The notes beneath the pieces were generated by a model. That model had not been told where the DNA came from. It was given only the letters and a program-made list of their open reading frames with translations, and did no database searches. From positions 91,001 through 155,000 of the forward strand of contig NW_023501069.1 in assembly GCF_014066305.1 (NCBI RefSeq): DNA of 64,000 bases. The letters run 5' to 3'. Source of the stretch: Letharia columbiana (Eukaryota; Ascomycota; Lecanoromycetes; Lecanorales; Parmeliaceae). Below are positions 20,748 through 32,500 of this stretch, piece after piece. The position numbers and the translations under genes are program-made. The first letter of the stretch is position 1, and each line of letters opens with the position of its first letter.

Positions 20748-21182
20748 GGGCTGAGTTCCGCAGTCGCGTCCCTTTCACATTCCTTAAGCAATTGCATGTG
20801 GATTCTCATGGTGTTGCGGTCTTCCAGACCCTGGAGTCCTCAGAAGGTTATGGTGTTGGAAAGAATGAGCCAGCAACGGAAGGTTGTGACCTGTGTCACG
20901 ATATGTGCTCTCGTTTTCTATTCTTGCTTAGTCGAAATTGGATTACCAGTATGATAAGCTTTTGTCCATAAAGTCAATAGACAATCAAGGTCATAAAATC
21001 CAAATCAACGCTTTGTTCTCGGTGCACCATGGTAAGATAAGAGTAACCGTACAACGATTGTAATAATTCACGTAACCTACCCGGCGCTCACAACAACGCT
21101 AGTTGAATAGTTTTGTTTACCTTGCTTCCCTCGCAGATTTTGAGTTGCCACAGTCTTCACCATCAGTCCGCTTACGAATAAA
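20748..21182. other. intergenic region, no gene seen
   Basis: 435 bp between two plus-strand genes; probably the 3' UTR of the upstream gene and the promoter of BRL1. No repeat or coding signal noticed. Confidence 0.45.
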
Positions 21183-22640
21183 ATGGCCCGCCTGAACACA
21201 GATGTGCGATCGCATGAAAGTCCTATGGACTGGCAATGGCAAGAAGGTCATGGCCCAACAGATACAGATTCACCATTTCTAAAGGGCGCCGCAGATAGCA
21301 GTCAGAACAGAGGAGGCTTTGCGGGTCAAAAGCGTAAGTGTATAACATCCTAGGTGCAGCAAAGTGAAAATAAGTTGACGCGCAGTACATTCAGGTTCAG
21401 CGAGTTTCCTCGATTCCCCCTCGAAGACTTCTGTACCGTCCATTGGCCCATCCGGGTCACAGATCTTCCTTCCTCCATCAACGCCCTCGACGAAGCCTCC
21501 CTTCTCTTTTCGCAACTTTCCCTTCACCACCCCGCAGAAATCAATAGAGACAGACTTTTCCTCCGGCGCTGAAATGTCGTCTCCTGTGAATGTGGATACC
21601 GACGATACCCCAGAACCATCAGCTCGAAGGGTGTTGTCCATGACTAAGGGCGCCATGATGCAATTCGAGGGCAAGGAATCCAAAAAGAAACCGTCATCAC
21701 CAGGTCTTTTGAGCAAGTTCTCGAGTCTGGGGCGTGGCGAGGTGGGTCGTAGATCCCATCTTGCTGTGACTCGCAGCAAGTGCAAAGTTCAAAAGCGTCG
21801 CAGACGAGATGGTGGCCCAGACGTCCGCTCAGCGTCACGACGCTCAAACAACGATTCAGACTTCGAAGAGCCACCAGGCAGTGGTGAAGGAACCCAACAA
21901 AATCTTAAGACCGCACGGCAAATGGGATTCATACCCTCGGTTCTTACCTTCATTGATGCACACCCGGGCCTACCCAATACGCTCTCCTACTACGTCCAAT
22001 TCCTGCTAAACTTCTTCCTCGCGTTCTGCGTCATGTACGTGCTCTACGGAATCTTCTCAACAATAAGCAACGATATTACTGAAAGGGCCATGATGGAATC
22101 GTCAGAAATACTTGCAGAGATGGCCGTTTGTGCACGAGAATTTCAGGAAAACAAATGTGAAAGGGACAGTAGGGTGCCAGCCATGGAGACGGTGTGTAAT
22201 AGTTGGGAGAAGTGTATGCAACGGGATCCGTACAAAGTGGGAAGATCAAGGCTCAGTGCTGGCATGTTCGCGGAGATTGTCAACAGCTTCATTGAGCCAA
22301 TATCACTGAAGGCAATAGTACGTTCCTTCTCTTCAACTCTCCCCTTTGCAGTCTTGACATGTCTAACCACTTCATGTAGATCGTTAGCGTCTCCGTCATA
22401 GTAGGCTGCTTCACAGTCAATAACCTGACGTTCGGGCTGTGGAGGGCTAAAACCCATCATCCTCCGCCGCCTCAGCATCCAGCTTACATGCATCATTCAC
22501 CCCAACAGCAGATCGGCTTTCCGCCCGGGAACGAACATTTTTACATACCTTACCAAAATCACATAGGCATGCAGGGCACGGACAAGGGAGGGTATGGGCT
22601 GGAAGGGCAATCGCCTACGAAGAGGCTCGGATACAGGTGA
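21183..22640 (+). CDS. BRL1: Brl1/Brr6-like nuclear envelope protein for nuclear pore assembly
   Basis: Exons 21183-21333, 21386-22317 and 22380-22640; 447 aa. The Ser/Pro-rich N-terminal half is probably disordered, with a basic patch (KRRRRDGG). The conserved Brr6-like domain follows: the first transmembrane helix YVQFLLNFFLAFCVMYVLYG, then a lumenal segment with four spaced Cys (VCAREFQENKC, VCNSWEKCM) expected to form two disulfides, then the second helix around IVSVSVIVGCFTVNNLTFGLW. Brl1 and Brr6 act at the inner nuclear membrane during fusion of the two envelope membranes in pore-complex biogenesis and in lipid homeostasis. The tail is His/Pro/Gln-rich. A weak GT-AG pair inside exon 2 (about 21,742-21,780, 39 nt, in frame) could be an additional tiny intron but was not used. 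Confidence 0.9.
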
Positions 22641-23017
22641 AGGATAGATTTTTCTGACGCTTCTATGAGGTTGATCAAGTCTTTGTATCTTGTTTAAAGG
22701 ATAAAGGGCATGATGATAGAATTCTCTCACGCCGTCAGACGCTTACTTTTTGCTCTATCGTAAGATCAATGCTAGGAAACGAATCTGGCCATGCAACCGC
22801 CAAACGACTGCAGGTCTTAGTCTCAACACCGCTATGCAAGAGAGAGATGGTATGAGGTTTGGCGCTTTTAGGACATGTTTAGACACAAAGTGAGTGCACT
22901 CTAGATGTCGATACGCCAAGACCGAAACGACTTAAACTAGGTCAAGACTCCTCTCCCTTTTCTATAGGTATCATGCCTTTCAACTCCTTGAAACGAAGAA
23001 ATCTGTGCCTCTGATGG
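22641..23017. other. convergent intergenic region, no gene seen
   Basis: 377 bp between the stops of BRL1 (+) and RCC1 (-); probably 3' UTRs. No coding or repeat signal. Confidence 0.5.
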
Positions 23018-24608
23018 TCACGCAGCAGCTGAAGTTAAAATCGAATACTGCCCCCCACAGTCTGAAAAGTTCAGCATCTTCCCCCGGATTGCAGTATTGT
23101 CGATGCGTGTAGGATGCTGGACATCGTCCGTAGTACCAAGCCCAGTCTGATATGTAGCACTTAGACCCCAAGCGTATGCATGGCCCAAGTCATTCAGGAG
23201 AATCGTATGATCCGTGCCAGCTGAGGCATAGGTGGCCTTGCCGACATTAGGAATAGCTGTAGGCACGATTACGATCCGTGGCCTGCCGTTGCTGTCCTGA
23301 ATGGTGGACGTGAGTGGGACAGTTGCCATGTCGAGACCGGTCTGATATCCGTCAATGCGACCCCAAATCAGTGCCTTGCCTTTCTGTGTGATTGCGATTG
23401 AATGGTGTTGGCCGCCCTCCATATGGGTTATGGTGTCATCGTCTAGGTCCAGAGTCTCCACCATGGTTGGATTATAGACCACTGCATTGTCATCACCAGC
23501 GCCCTTGCGAATACCAGTGCCACCAAAGCTGTTTACGCCCCAAGACCAGACATGATCGTCCTTATCAATGGCAAACGAGTGGTCTGAGCCGGTGTAGATA
23601 GCCTTGTATTTTTTGATTCTCGTGCGAAGAGGCTGAGGCTTGAGGGTAGTTTTGACACCTTTAGTACCAGTACGCTCGATGATATGGTATCCAAGCTGAT
23701 TTTGCTCGCCAGAACCCCAAATAAAGACCGCACCTTTGCTGTCAATAGCCATTGCATGGTTGGCACCGCTGCTGATGTCGACAATGTTCTTGAGGTCGGG
23801 GTAGAGAATCGGTGTGTGTTGAATTTCAACATCCGTGTTAGGGAGGAAACCGAGGACGCCGTCATTTTTCTGTTATATGTGATCGTTAGTCCTACTATAA
23901 AGATACGTCGAGGTGTTGGAGGAAAGTGCTTACCCTGAAGGTTCCCCATCCATAGACATGACCATCATCGGTGAGAGCAAGTGTGTGGCTGTCACCAGCA
24001 GCCAGCTTGACAAATTGCGTGTCTCCTGGAAAGCTCGAGGCTGGAACGGCGGTCGGGCTACTCTCAGCTGGGTTCAACCCGCTGTCACTCTTGTCACTAT
24101 CGTCGCTATCATTGTCATCCATGTCCTTCAAACCACCCTCCCACGTAGTATCACGTCCCAGCGCTCCCTGGTCGTTGACCCCCCATGTCAAAATCTTGTT
24201 GTCATGAGTCAGGGCTGCCACATGCATCCCTCCGCAAGCTACATGGACAATACCAACTTGATTGGCCGAAAGTAAAGGGTTGAGGCGAGGCCGTTTGACA
24301 TCTATAGCAGTTTTGGCAGTTCCCAGTCCCAGCTCAGACGACGAGCCCTCGCCAAAGACGTAAACGTCTAGATGTTGACTGGGGCGTTGATTGATCGCAA
24401 CTTTTGACTTTGGCTTTGTAGCAGGTTGCTTTACAACCCGAACCTTTTTCACAGGTGGCGGAGGTGTTTTTTCATTCTCATCGTTCTTGCGCTTCCTCGG
24501 ATTAGAGGGAGCTTTGACGGGAGCTTTGACGGGAGCTTTCGTGGGCACTGAACCCCTGGACTTGGTAGTCTTGGCGGGCTCTTGTTTCGTATCTGGAGCT
24601 TTCTTCAT
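23018..24608 (-). CDS. RCC1-family Ran guanine-nucleotide exchange factor (Pim1/Prp20-like)
   Basis: Exons 24608-23934 and 23869-23018; 508 aa; 64-nt intron with GTAAGC donor. The N-terminus is a lysine/proline-rich tail with a threefold KAPVKAP repeat and nuclear-localisation-like PRKRKNDE and PVKKVRVVK. RCC1 repeats begin at VYVFGEGSSSELGLG and continue through LTWGVNDQGALGRD, HVYGWGTF, VFIWGSGEQNQLGY, VWSWGVNSFGGTG, LIWGRIDGYQTG and AYAWGLSATYQTG, consistent with the seven-bladed propeller. SGLNPAESSPTAVPAS is a long acidic loop insertion. RCC1 loads GTP on Ran at chromatin to drive nuclear transport and spindle/envelope functions. The basic N-terminal tail fits DNA/nucleosome binding. Ends ILTSAAA. 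Confidence 0.92.
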
Positions 24609-26146
24609 TGCTGTGGTAGTATGGAAAGGGGGAATTGTGGTAGATTGAGTGTTTGAAGATGTTGTAGATGTCAGAAAGATTTATAAAAGTTCGCGTATCC
24701 CTGCAAGCGGCGGCTTCATGCACTAGACGGTGGAGATTCTGAGGCAGCATCCCTGCAAATTCCGAGAATTCAAGTAGGGTAGACTCGGTCATTCAGGCGT
24801 ACAGAGGTGAGAGGCTGGGCAAGCTGCCAGATAGAATGTTAATCTGAGACGCGGAAAGCTTCCTTTCCTCATTTCACCTCAACTTGGGCATCGACCTGGA
24901 AGATAATATGTTTCTGAAACAGCACACTCTTTGGAGGAGTTCTGGTCGATATTTAAGGAATCTGCACCGCTTCGACTGTCACCTCGTCCTAGCACCGTGC
25001 TCAAGGCCGTTGCTAAAGCCTAAAGGACAGAGCTCAAGTTTGGAGACATCCTGCTGCTTCGGACTGCATTCATCGCCGCTTTCAACAAGATATCAAAAGA
25101 ACAAGCACGAATTTACGTGTGCTCCCAACCCTATCAGGTGTGGACCAGAGCGAGGGAGTGCTGGAGCAAGTTTGCATTTTGGTACCAATCTTACTCAAAG
25201 ATTACTACTGGTGAATCAAGAGATGTCTCGCGAGCAAAAGGCTCGGTCTGCCCCACGAAGTTTCCCATACTTATGTATTAAAGAAGTTAGGCTATGTTAC
25301 TCCGCTGTAGGTTTTTACTCGTGTAATTTCGAGCCAGGTTGAGTTGCAAGACCTACTCAGACTTGTCTTGAGATTGAAACGATGTTCGTGCCCTAATATT
25401 AATACTAATTTCGAACCTTGTTTGGCTGGAAATCAGCAGACGCAGTGACCCAAAGAGAGTAGCACCTCCATAAGTTTCTATTTTCTGGCTGGAGATTTCA
25501 ATAGTAGATCTCTTCGATCTTGAGACACCTTCCGAGCACTGCAAATGGCCAAAACGATCGTCGTGCTTCGTGTCAAACGAAGTCTGCAATGTGCCTAGTT
25601 GAGTTGCAAGGCAGACATCTTTTAGCCGTTTTTCCAGACGTCGCTGATGGAGTAGTCGACCGAAGATACCGGCTATTATTTGAGAGTGTATGAGCGCGGT
25701 GTCTTCGGGCCGCAAGAAGTCAGCCGAACACTAATACCATTGTTTGGACATTTGTGGTATACTGCCATTCGGTTTGTGATTCGAAGTGCTTCTCACACAA
25801 TCACTCTTGAACCTCTGATCTCGAAACTGTTTGCGGTCTCAGAGAGCCGATCGCGACAACTGCGCGTTTCGTGTAGAATAGATCCATCACTTCAATACCC
25901 AAAATAACTCATCTTTTGGGCTCGATGTCAATATTCGAAACCCATTCAATATTCATGTGCCCTTGGCATTTGGCATTTCCCCTTCTATGAGCATTTCGGA
26001 TTCATTTGTCGAGCTTGATGTGCCCCCAGTCGTGTTGCGCTAGATGCTTGCGTCCTCAAAACTTCCCGGCTAATAAATCTCAGGGCGATCGACGTGCCAA
26101 AGTGTAACATTGGGTATCTGAATGCACTGTCGCTACGTGTGATATG
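24609..26146. other. 1.5-kb intergenic region, no supported gene
   Basis: Between the RCC1 start and the ARL1 stop. A 144-codon ATG-led frame (24,908-25,342) has no recognisable protein sequence or splice structure. Two places (about 25,340-25,378 and 25,598-25,622) carry GAGTTGCAAGAC or GAGTTGCAAGGC, the core word of the introner-like family, outside any gene. Confidence 0.45.
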
Positions 26147-26917
26147 TTATGATTCTGAATTGACGGTTTGCTAACAATCAGAATTAGCAAACTACTGCTC
26201 TTCAATGTTTGGTGGAGTGGAGTGCTTACCACCATCCAATCCATGCCTTCCGCAATTCCGCTTCCATCAATCGCTGAACACGCCACTATGCTCCAATTTC
26301 TATCGCGCAGCTCACCTAATCGCAAAGCTTCTGAAATCTCTCCGGCCCCTTTTGCTCCAGGCTGATCTTGTTTATTTGCAAATACGAGTAGTCCGGCATC
26401 GCGTAGCTCGTCTTCATTAAGCATTGCTGCGAGCTCTTCCGCCGCGGTATTCAATCTTTCAATGTCTGTGGAATCGATCACGAAGACAACAGCCGCGGTG
26501 TTTGCGTAGTAACAGCGCCAGTACGGTCGTATTGATGTTTGGCCACCCAAATCCTAATGGGCTGATTCAGCATGTAGCCAAACACTGGTGTGCAGAAGTG
26601 TGGCGAGTTTACCCAGACGTTAAAGTTGAGATTTTTATAGACTACTGACTCCACGTTGAAGCCAATGGTAGGTATGGTCGTAACAACTTCGCCGATCTGG
26701 GAGGACGGATTACGGTTGGTCCCATTTACAGCTCCCAAGGCGGAAACACTGCACCTTTAATCTATACAGAAGCGTTGTCTTCCCAGCATTGTCCTGTGAG
26801 ACGTAAGTCAGACAGCGCGGGAATAGAGATCGTGGGCCATACAAGTCCCAAGATCAAAATCCTAATCTCTTTTTTTGACCATAGTAGTGAGAGAATCCGT
26901 GACACAGAACCTCCCAT
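26147..26917 (-). CDS. ARL1: ARL1, ARF-like Golgi GTPase
   Basis: Exons 26917-26843, 26793-26755, 26697-26614, 26553-26230 and 26170-26147; 181 aa (yeast Arl1 183). It begins [12 protein letters not shown], with Gly2 available for myristoylation on an amphipathic helix. G1 is GLDNAGKT, switch [15 protein letters not shown]3 [18 protein letters not shown]4 ANKQDQPGA and G5 CSAIDG. The [14 protein letters not shown] word is typical of ARL1 rather than ARF1. Arl1 recruits GRIP-domain golgins and other effectors to the trans-Golgi. Introns are 49-60 nt and ordinary. It is the last intact gene before the AT-rich tract, 320 bp away. Confidence 0.94.
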
Positions 26918-27240
26918 CTTGAGCCGCTGTTTGTTGTCTCCACACTAGGCGTGGGGCCCCTTGCTCACACCAGAAGGACGAAAAAGAGACCAGCTTGGAC
27001 GACACCACTGATGATAAAATTCCCGAGGGTCGGTCGGTTTCTTCAACTTGGGTTCCGTTGTTGATTAAGAGTGTGTAAGACTTGGATTTCTGTTAGGTGT
27101 TATGTCACAAGCATAGGCACAATGTTTTGGTGGTAAAGTTTATTGATTATTCTTCTAAGGAAATCTACAGCTCAGGTATCGCGTGCCAAGCCTTAACACC
27201 TCCGGCGGCAGGTACAGCCATGCCATAACATTAGGCATCT
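26918..27240. promoter_or_regulatory. ARL1 upstream region up to the AT-rich boundary
   Basis: About 320 bp of normal base composition between the ARL1 start and the abrupt change at about 27,240. It should contain the ARL1 promoter. No other gene seen. Confidence 0.45.
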
Positions 27241-28467
27241 ACTCGTATTCACTAGGATTTGCAATCTACTAGGATTTATAATCTTTAAAATCTAATTCTT
27301 ATAATTTACTACTTTATAATAATATAATTTAAAACTATAAAATAAAGTTAAAAGAATATAAAATATAATTATTATAATTATTTTTAATTTTTTATAATTA
27401 AGCTTAAATTAATAAAGTTATATTAGTATATATAACGAGTACTTAAGTCGAGTTTTAATATTAGATTACTTAATCTATTTAATTAATAACGAGATTTATT
27501 TATATATAATATCGACTATAAATTCTCTAATAAAGATTTCTATATCTTTAAGAGTTTATTCTATATTTATTTAATAGCTACTACGCGTTAATTAGATTCT
27601 AACTTATTAGCTATAATAAATATAAACTTACGATTTAGTATATTAGAGAAGCTAAGAGATCTTAAGAGAGTATATATTTATATATAAATATATAATCGAA
27701 TTCTTCGATTACGATTACGATTAATTATATATAAGCGAAAATTAAATAATAAGATATATTAAATCGAGGATTAACGTATTCTTTTTAAAGAATTTAATAT
27801 TATCGATATAACGATAAGTTTTATCTCTCTCGATTAAATAATATCTCTCTCTCTCGCTAATTAATAACTCTTCTCTAAATATTATAAGTACTCGACTTCG
27901 ACTATAGACGAGTCGACTCGTTTATAAAAATTATATAAAGATTTTCTATAGAAAAGAGATTAGATAAGAGAGCTAAATCTAATATACTTAGAAAATATCT
28001 TCTTAATAATAAAGTTAGTAAATAATAAGTAATAGTCGTATATCTTTTAGCTAGCTATCGATATACGAATAGATCTTAATTAGATCTCATATCTCTATAA
28101 GAATTAAAGCGAGCTCTTAACTTCGATTTAATAAATATTACTATTCTCTCTCTTATATAACGATATATAATAGAATATTAAATATCAGTAAGTATATATA
28201 GAATAAAGAGACTAGAGCTCGACTCTAAGAAATATTAAAAAAAGACTTCGAGATATATTATAGAATATAATAATATCTAATTATAATAAGAGCTTTAAAA
28301 TTTCTTAATATAATATATATAGTCGTAATTCTACGAGATTACGATTATCTATTATATTTTAAATAGAGTATAAATATCGAATATAACTATAAGATCGAGT
28401 AGATAAAAACGATTATACTCTAGACTACGTCTTTTAATAAAAAGAAATATAAATAGAGATACGACTC
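27240..28467. repeat. unassigned RIP-degraded sequence
   Basis: About 1.2 kb of AT-rich sequence left of the first Copia LTR. One plus-strand frame around 27,850-28,400 reads fairly protein-like if TAA/TAG are treated as mutated codons, but I could not assign a family. No LTR or inverted repeat recognised. Confidence 0.4.
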
Positions 28468-28619
28468 TTTTAAAATATAAAGATAGAATACTTAGTTATA
28501 TTAACTATAGAGTTTTATAAAAGAAAAGAGCGACTTAATACGAGCGCGCTAAGACGTATTACGTAACGTAGTTACGTAATAGTTAAGACGCTAAAAATTA
28601 CGTAATTCGAATTTTAATA
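28468..28619 (-). repeat. LTR of Copia copy 1
   Basis: 152 bp matching the two LTRs of Copia copy 2 (52,328-52,479 and 59,263-59,414), with differences mostly of the C-to-T/G-to-A kind. Shared words include ATATTAACTATAGAGTT and AAAGAAAAGAGCGACTTAAT. Confidence 0.85.
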
Positions 28620-29320
28620 CTTCTCTTCGCACGTATTCTTTTATAAGTGAAACTTAGTAAATACGAAGTTTAATGCTAACGGCGTTAAAATTAAATAGAT
28701 AAGATAAATAACTTACGCCGAGTAGTAAGCGTAAAAAAATATACTCTCTTATACCTCCTATATCTCTATCCTCTCATACGAACGAAATTAAAAAATACGA
28801 TATTTAAAGTTCGCGACGTTTAAAATAGAATAGATAAAGTAAAAAGTCGAAATTTGAAAACGACTATATTAAACTATAACTTACACTTAAATATAATTCA
28901 AATTTTACTTTTTATTAAAAGGCGATTTTTCGAAAATTTTATTTTTAGATTATCTAATTATTTAATATATATTAAAAATCGATTAATTCGAGATTAGAGA
29001 ATATATATAAGAGTAGCTAAATAAAATAATTAAAAGAAATTCTTCTAGCTATATATCGCCGACTATAAGATCTTCGCGAGAGTTATTCTAGATATCTAGT
29101 TCTTAATAATAGTAGCTAGCGATAGCAATTTAAAGATATAATACTCGAGACGTTAATAACGAATAGATATAGATCTTTTAAAAGAGTCTTAAAAGATTAA
29201 TAACGATAGCGGTAATAGCGCTAAAGAAATAGCTATTTCGATGTAAAATAGCGAGTTCGCAGAGTACTCTAATATGGCGGCTCGACGGGCGGCTTAAGTC
29301 GATTATCCGTAGTATAAAAA

Positions 29321-29550
29321 TGTTAGAAAAGGGGCTTGAGGGTTCTAAGTAAGAGGACCCTGAATTGCTTAGCTCACGTACGCCTGACGTACGCTTAGCG
29401 GAGTTTTGGCGAATAAGCTTAAGTAAGCGATCTTCCTCGAGTTTTCTTTACTTTTTAAAGAATTAGTTTTACTATTAGATCGATATATAAATATATCTAT
29501 TTTTCTAATTTTATATTACTATATAACTTTAAGACTCTTTAAGTCTAATA
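29321..29550 (+). repeat. 5' LTR of Gypsy A
   Basis: 230 bp starting TGTTAGAAAAGGGGCTTGAG. It is the less mutated of the two LTRs, retaining GCTCACGTACGCCTGACGTA where the other has TA-rich versions. Confidence 0.9.
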
Positions 29551-32500
29551 ATTCTAATTCTTTAATTCTTTTAAGAGATAGCGATTTAGAATTAGTATAA
29601 TAATTACTATTAGAGTATAGTCTTAACGTTTATAAAATAAATTATCGTCGATTAATATAATATCGAATTAAAATATTATTATAATATAATTAAATATATT
29701 AGAGTATATTATAGACTTTAATAAAAAGATTTTTTCGCTAGTCGTAAATAATAATTTAATAAAGAAATCGAGTAGTAATAATGATAATAATATTACTATT
29801 AATAGTTAAGAAAGTATTTCTAATAATAAGCGAGATATTAATAAATAGATTAATGAATTTATTTATACTCTAAATAATAGAGTAGAGTACGCTATTTATC
29901 GTTAAGACGCGTTTATATAAGAATATTATCTTTAATCTCTAAAAGCGAAGATTATTTCGCTTAAATAAGATAAAATATCTATAGATTATAGTCGTAATAG
30001 CGGCGATAATAAATCGAGGTTATTAGTAATTTTAGAAATAAAGAGAATTATAAATAATATTAATCTCGAATATAATAATATTATTTAGCGATCTCGAAAA
30101 ATAATTTAATTAGAGAAATTATTAATCTATTATAAAAAGAGTATTTAAGAGTATTAAGTTCTAGTATAAAAGATAAATAAAGCATTTCATCTAATCTCGA
30201 AAAACTTTTTTATCCCAAAAAATAAGATTCTTTAGACTCGTTAATTTCTTAATAATAATTAGAAAGAATTATAGATTAATAAGAAGAATAGATTTTCGAA
30301 TTATAACTATATATAGTAGAAGTTTATTAACTTTCTATTAAATTAAATTAAAGATCTAATAAATCGCGAGTTTAACGTCGTCTAAGTATATATAAATATT
30401 AATTAAAGATAAAATTAAACTATATATTAATTTAATAACTATCTTCGATTATTAAAAGTCTAAATAAATTCTTATACTAAAGATTAATAAGTATATTACT
30501 TATTTATAAAGTTTTATTTAAATCTTTATTATTAGCTAGCTAATATTTAAATTATATTAATTAAATAAGACGAGCTTCTAATACTTATAATATATTTAGA
30601 AAATAATAATAAAAAATAAGAATCTTCTAGAGAATATAAAGTAAATAGTATTTCTAACTTATAAGGGGGCTAATAGCGAGAAAATTAAAATTTTTAATCT
30701 AAGAAATCGTAGTTATCGCGAAGATAAAACGACTTTAATTTAAGAGATAAACGAATTCGAGATTATAAGTCTAAGAATAAATTTAAAAATAATAAGTCTT
30801 ATCTAGATAGTATAAAATATTATAATTATAAAGAAAAAGAATATTACGCTACTATCTATATTAAATTAAAAAAATAAAAAATAAAAAATCTTAATAGTAT
30901 ATTAATGAGTTTAATTAATAATTATAAGCTATATATAGTCGACTCGATAGAAAAAGAGAAACTCTTATCGAAGACTTTATAACGACGAAGATAAAAATAG
31001 AAGTAATATTTATTTTATCGTTAATCTATAAAGATAGAGTATTTCTAAATAATTAAGGCGAGTTATAGACTCTTATTAAAATTTATTTTAATAATAGTAT
31101 AGAGGTAAATATAATAAGCTAGCGTTTTACGATTAAGTAGAATCTAATTAAAATTAATAATTTCTTATTAAAATCTATATAAATAAATAGAAAATTAACT
31201 TATTACTATAGTATCTACTCGATAATCTATTATCTATAAGATAGTTAAAAGCGTATTAAGCGCTATAAACATATTTTCTATATTATTAATAAAAAAGATT
31301 TCTTAATAATTTTAAATCTTCTAATTTTAATCGATAAGCGAATTAAGATAAATATAAAAAATTTAATTTAGCGTTTCGGCGTTAAAAAGTAATCGCTCGA
31401 GATTCTAGCGCTATAATAATTCGCGAATATCTTAAAAGAGTATAAAATTATCTATATATTAGTTATAGCTAAAATAATAATTATAAATAAGAAATATAAA
31501 ATTAACGCGATTGGAATATAGGGTATTTATATAGATAGCGCGAAGATTATTCTTAAACTTTCTAATAAATTAAAAAAATATAAAGATATATTCTTATCGA
31601 AAGAAGTAAGTCGATTATTATTATATAAGAATCGCGATTATACTATTAAAACTATAGCGAAATTACTATTTAGCTCGCTATATAACTTATTTAACGTAAA
31701 ATTAATAATACTAAAAATCTATCTCGACGAAGCCTTAGCGAAAAATTAGATAAGATACTTTACGAGTTTAATAAAAGCTCTAATTCTCTTTATTTCAAAA
31801 AAGAATAAAGGTTTATATTTATATATCGACTATCGTAGACTAAATAAGATAATTATTAAAAATCGATATTTATTACTCTTAATTAGCGAGACGCTTAATT
31901 ACGTAAATAATTCTAAGCAATATATTAAATTTAATTTAAAGAATACTTATTATTATATATAAATTCGTAAAGACGATAAGTGGAAAATAGCGTTTCGTAT
32001 ATATTACGGGTATTTTAAGTATCTAATAATATTATTTAACTTAACTAACGTCTTAATAACCTTTTAAACTTATATTAATAAAACTTTAATTAAATTAATT
32101 AACTAGTTTTACGTAATATATTTAAATAATATTTTTATATACTTTAAAACGAAGAAGAAATATCTAGATTATATAAAGTAAATACTTAATTAATTTAAAC
32201 GATATAGCCTTTATATAAGTCTAAAGAAATACGAATTTTTTATTATAAAAGTAAAATTTCTCGACTTTATAGTATTTATTACTAATATTATTATAGATAA
32301 ATATAAAGTAATTATAATTTAAGAGTAGTTAAAATTAAAAGACTATTATAATATATAAGTCTTTTTAAAGTTTATAAATTTCTATCGAAGATTTATTTAC
32401 TATTATTTTCAAATTATAAACTCTTTAATAAAACTTTTTAAAAAAAATAAAAAAAATATTAAATTAGGATTATTTCTATAGCTCGATACTATAGAGTATA

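Noticed and set aside
24908..25342. 144-codon open frame between RCC1 and ARL1
   Set aside because: No recognisable domain, no intron structure and no conserved character; the region also holds introner-like fragments, so chance is more likely.
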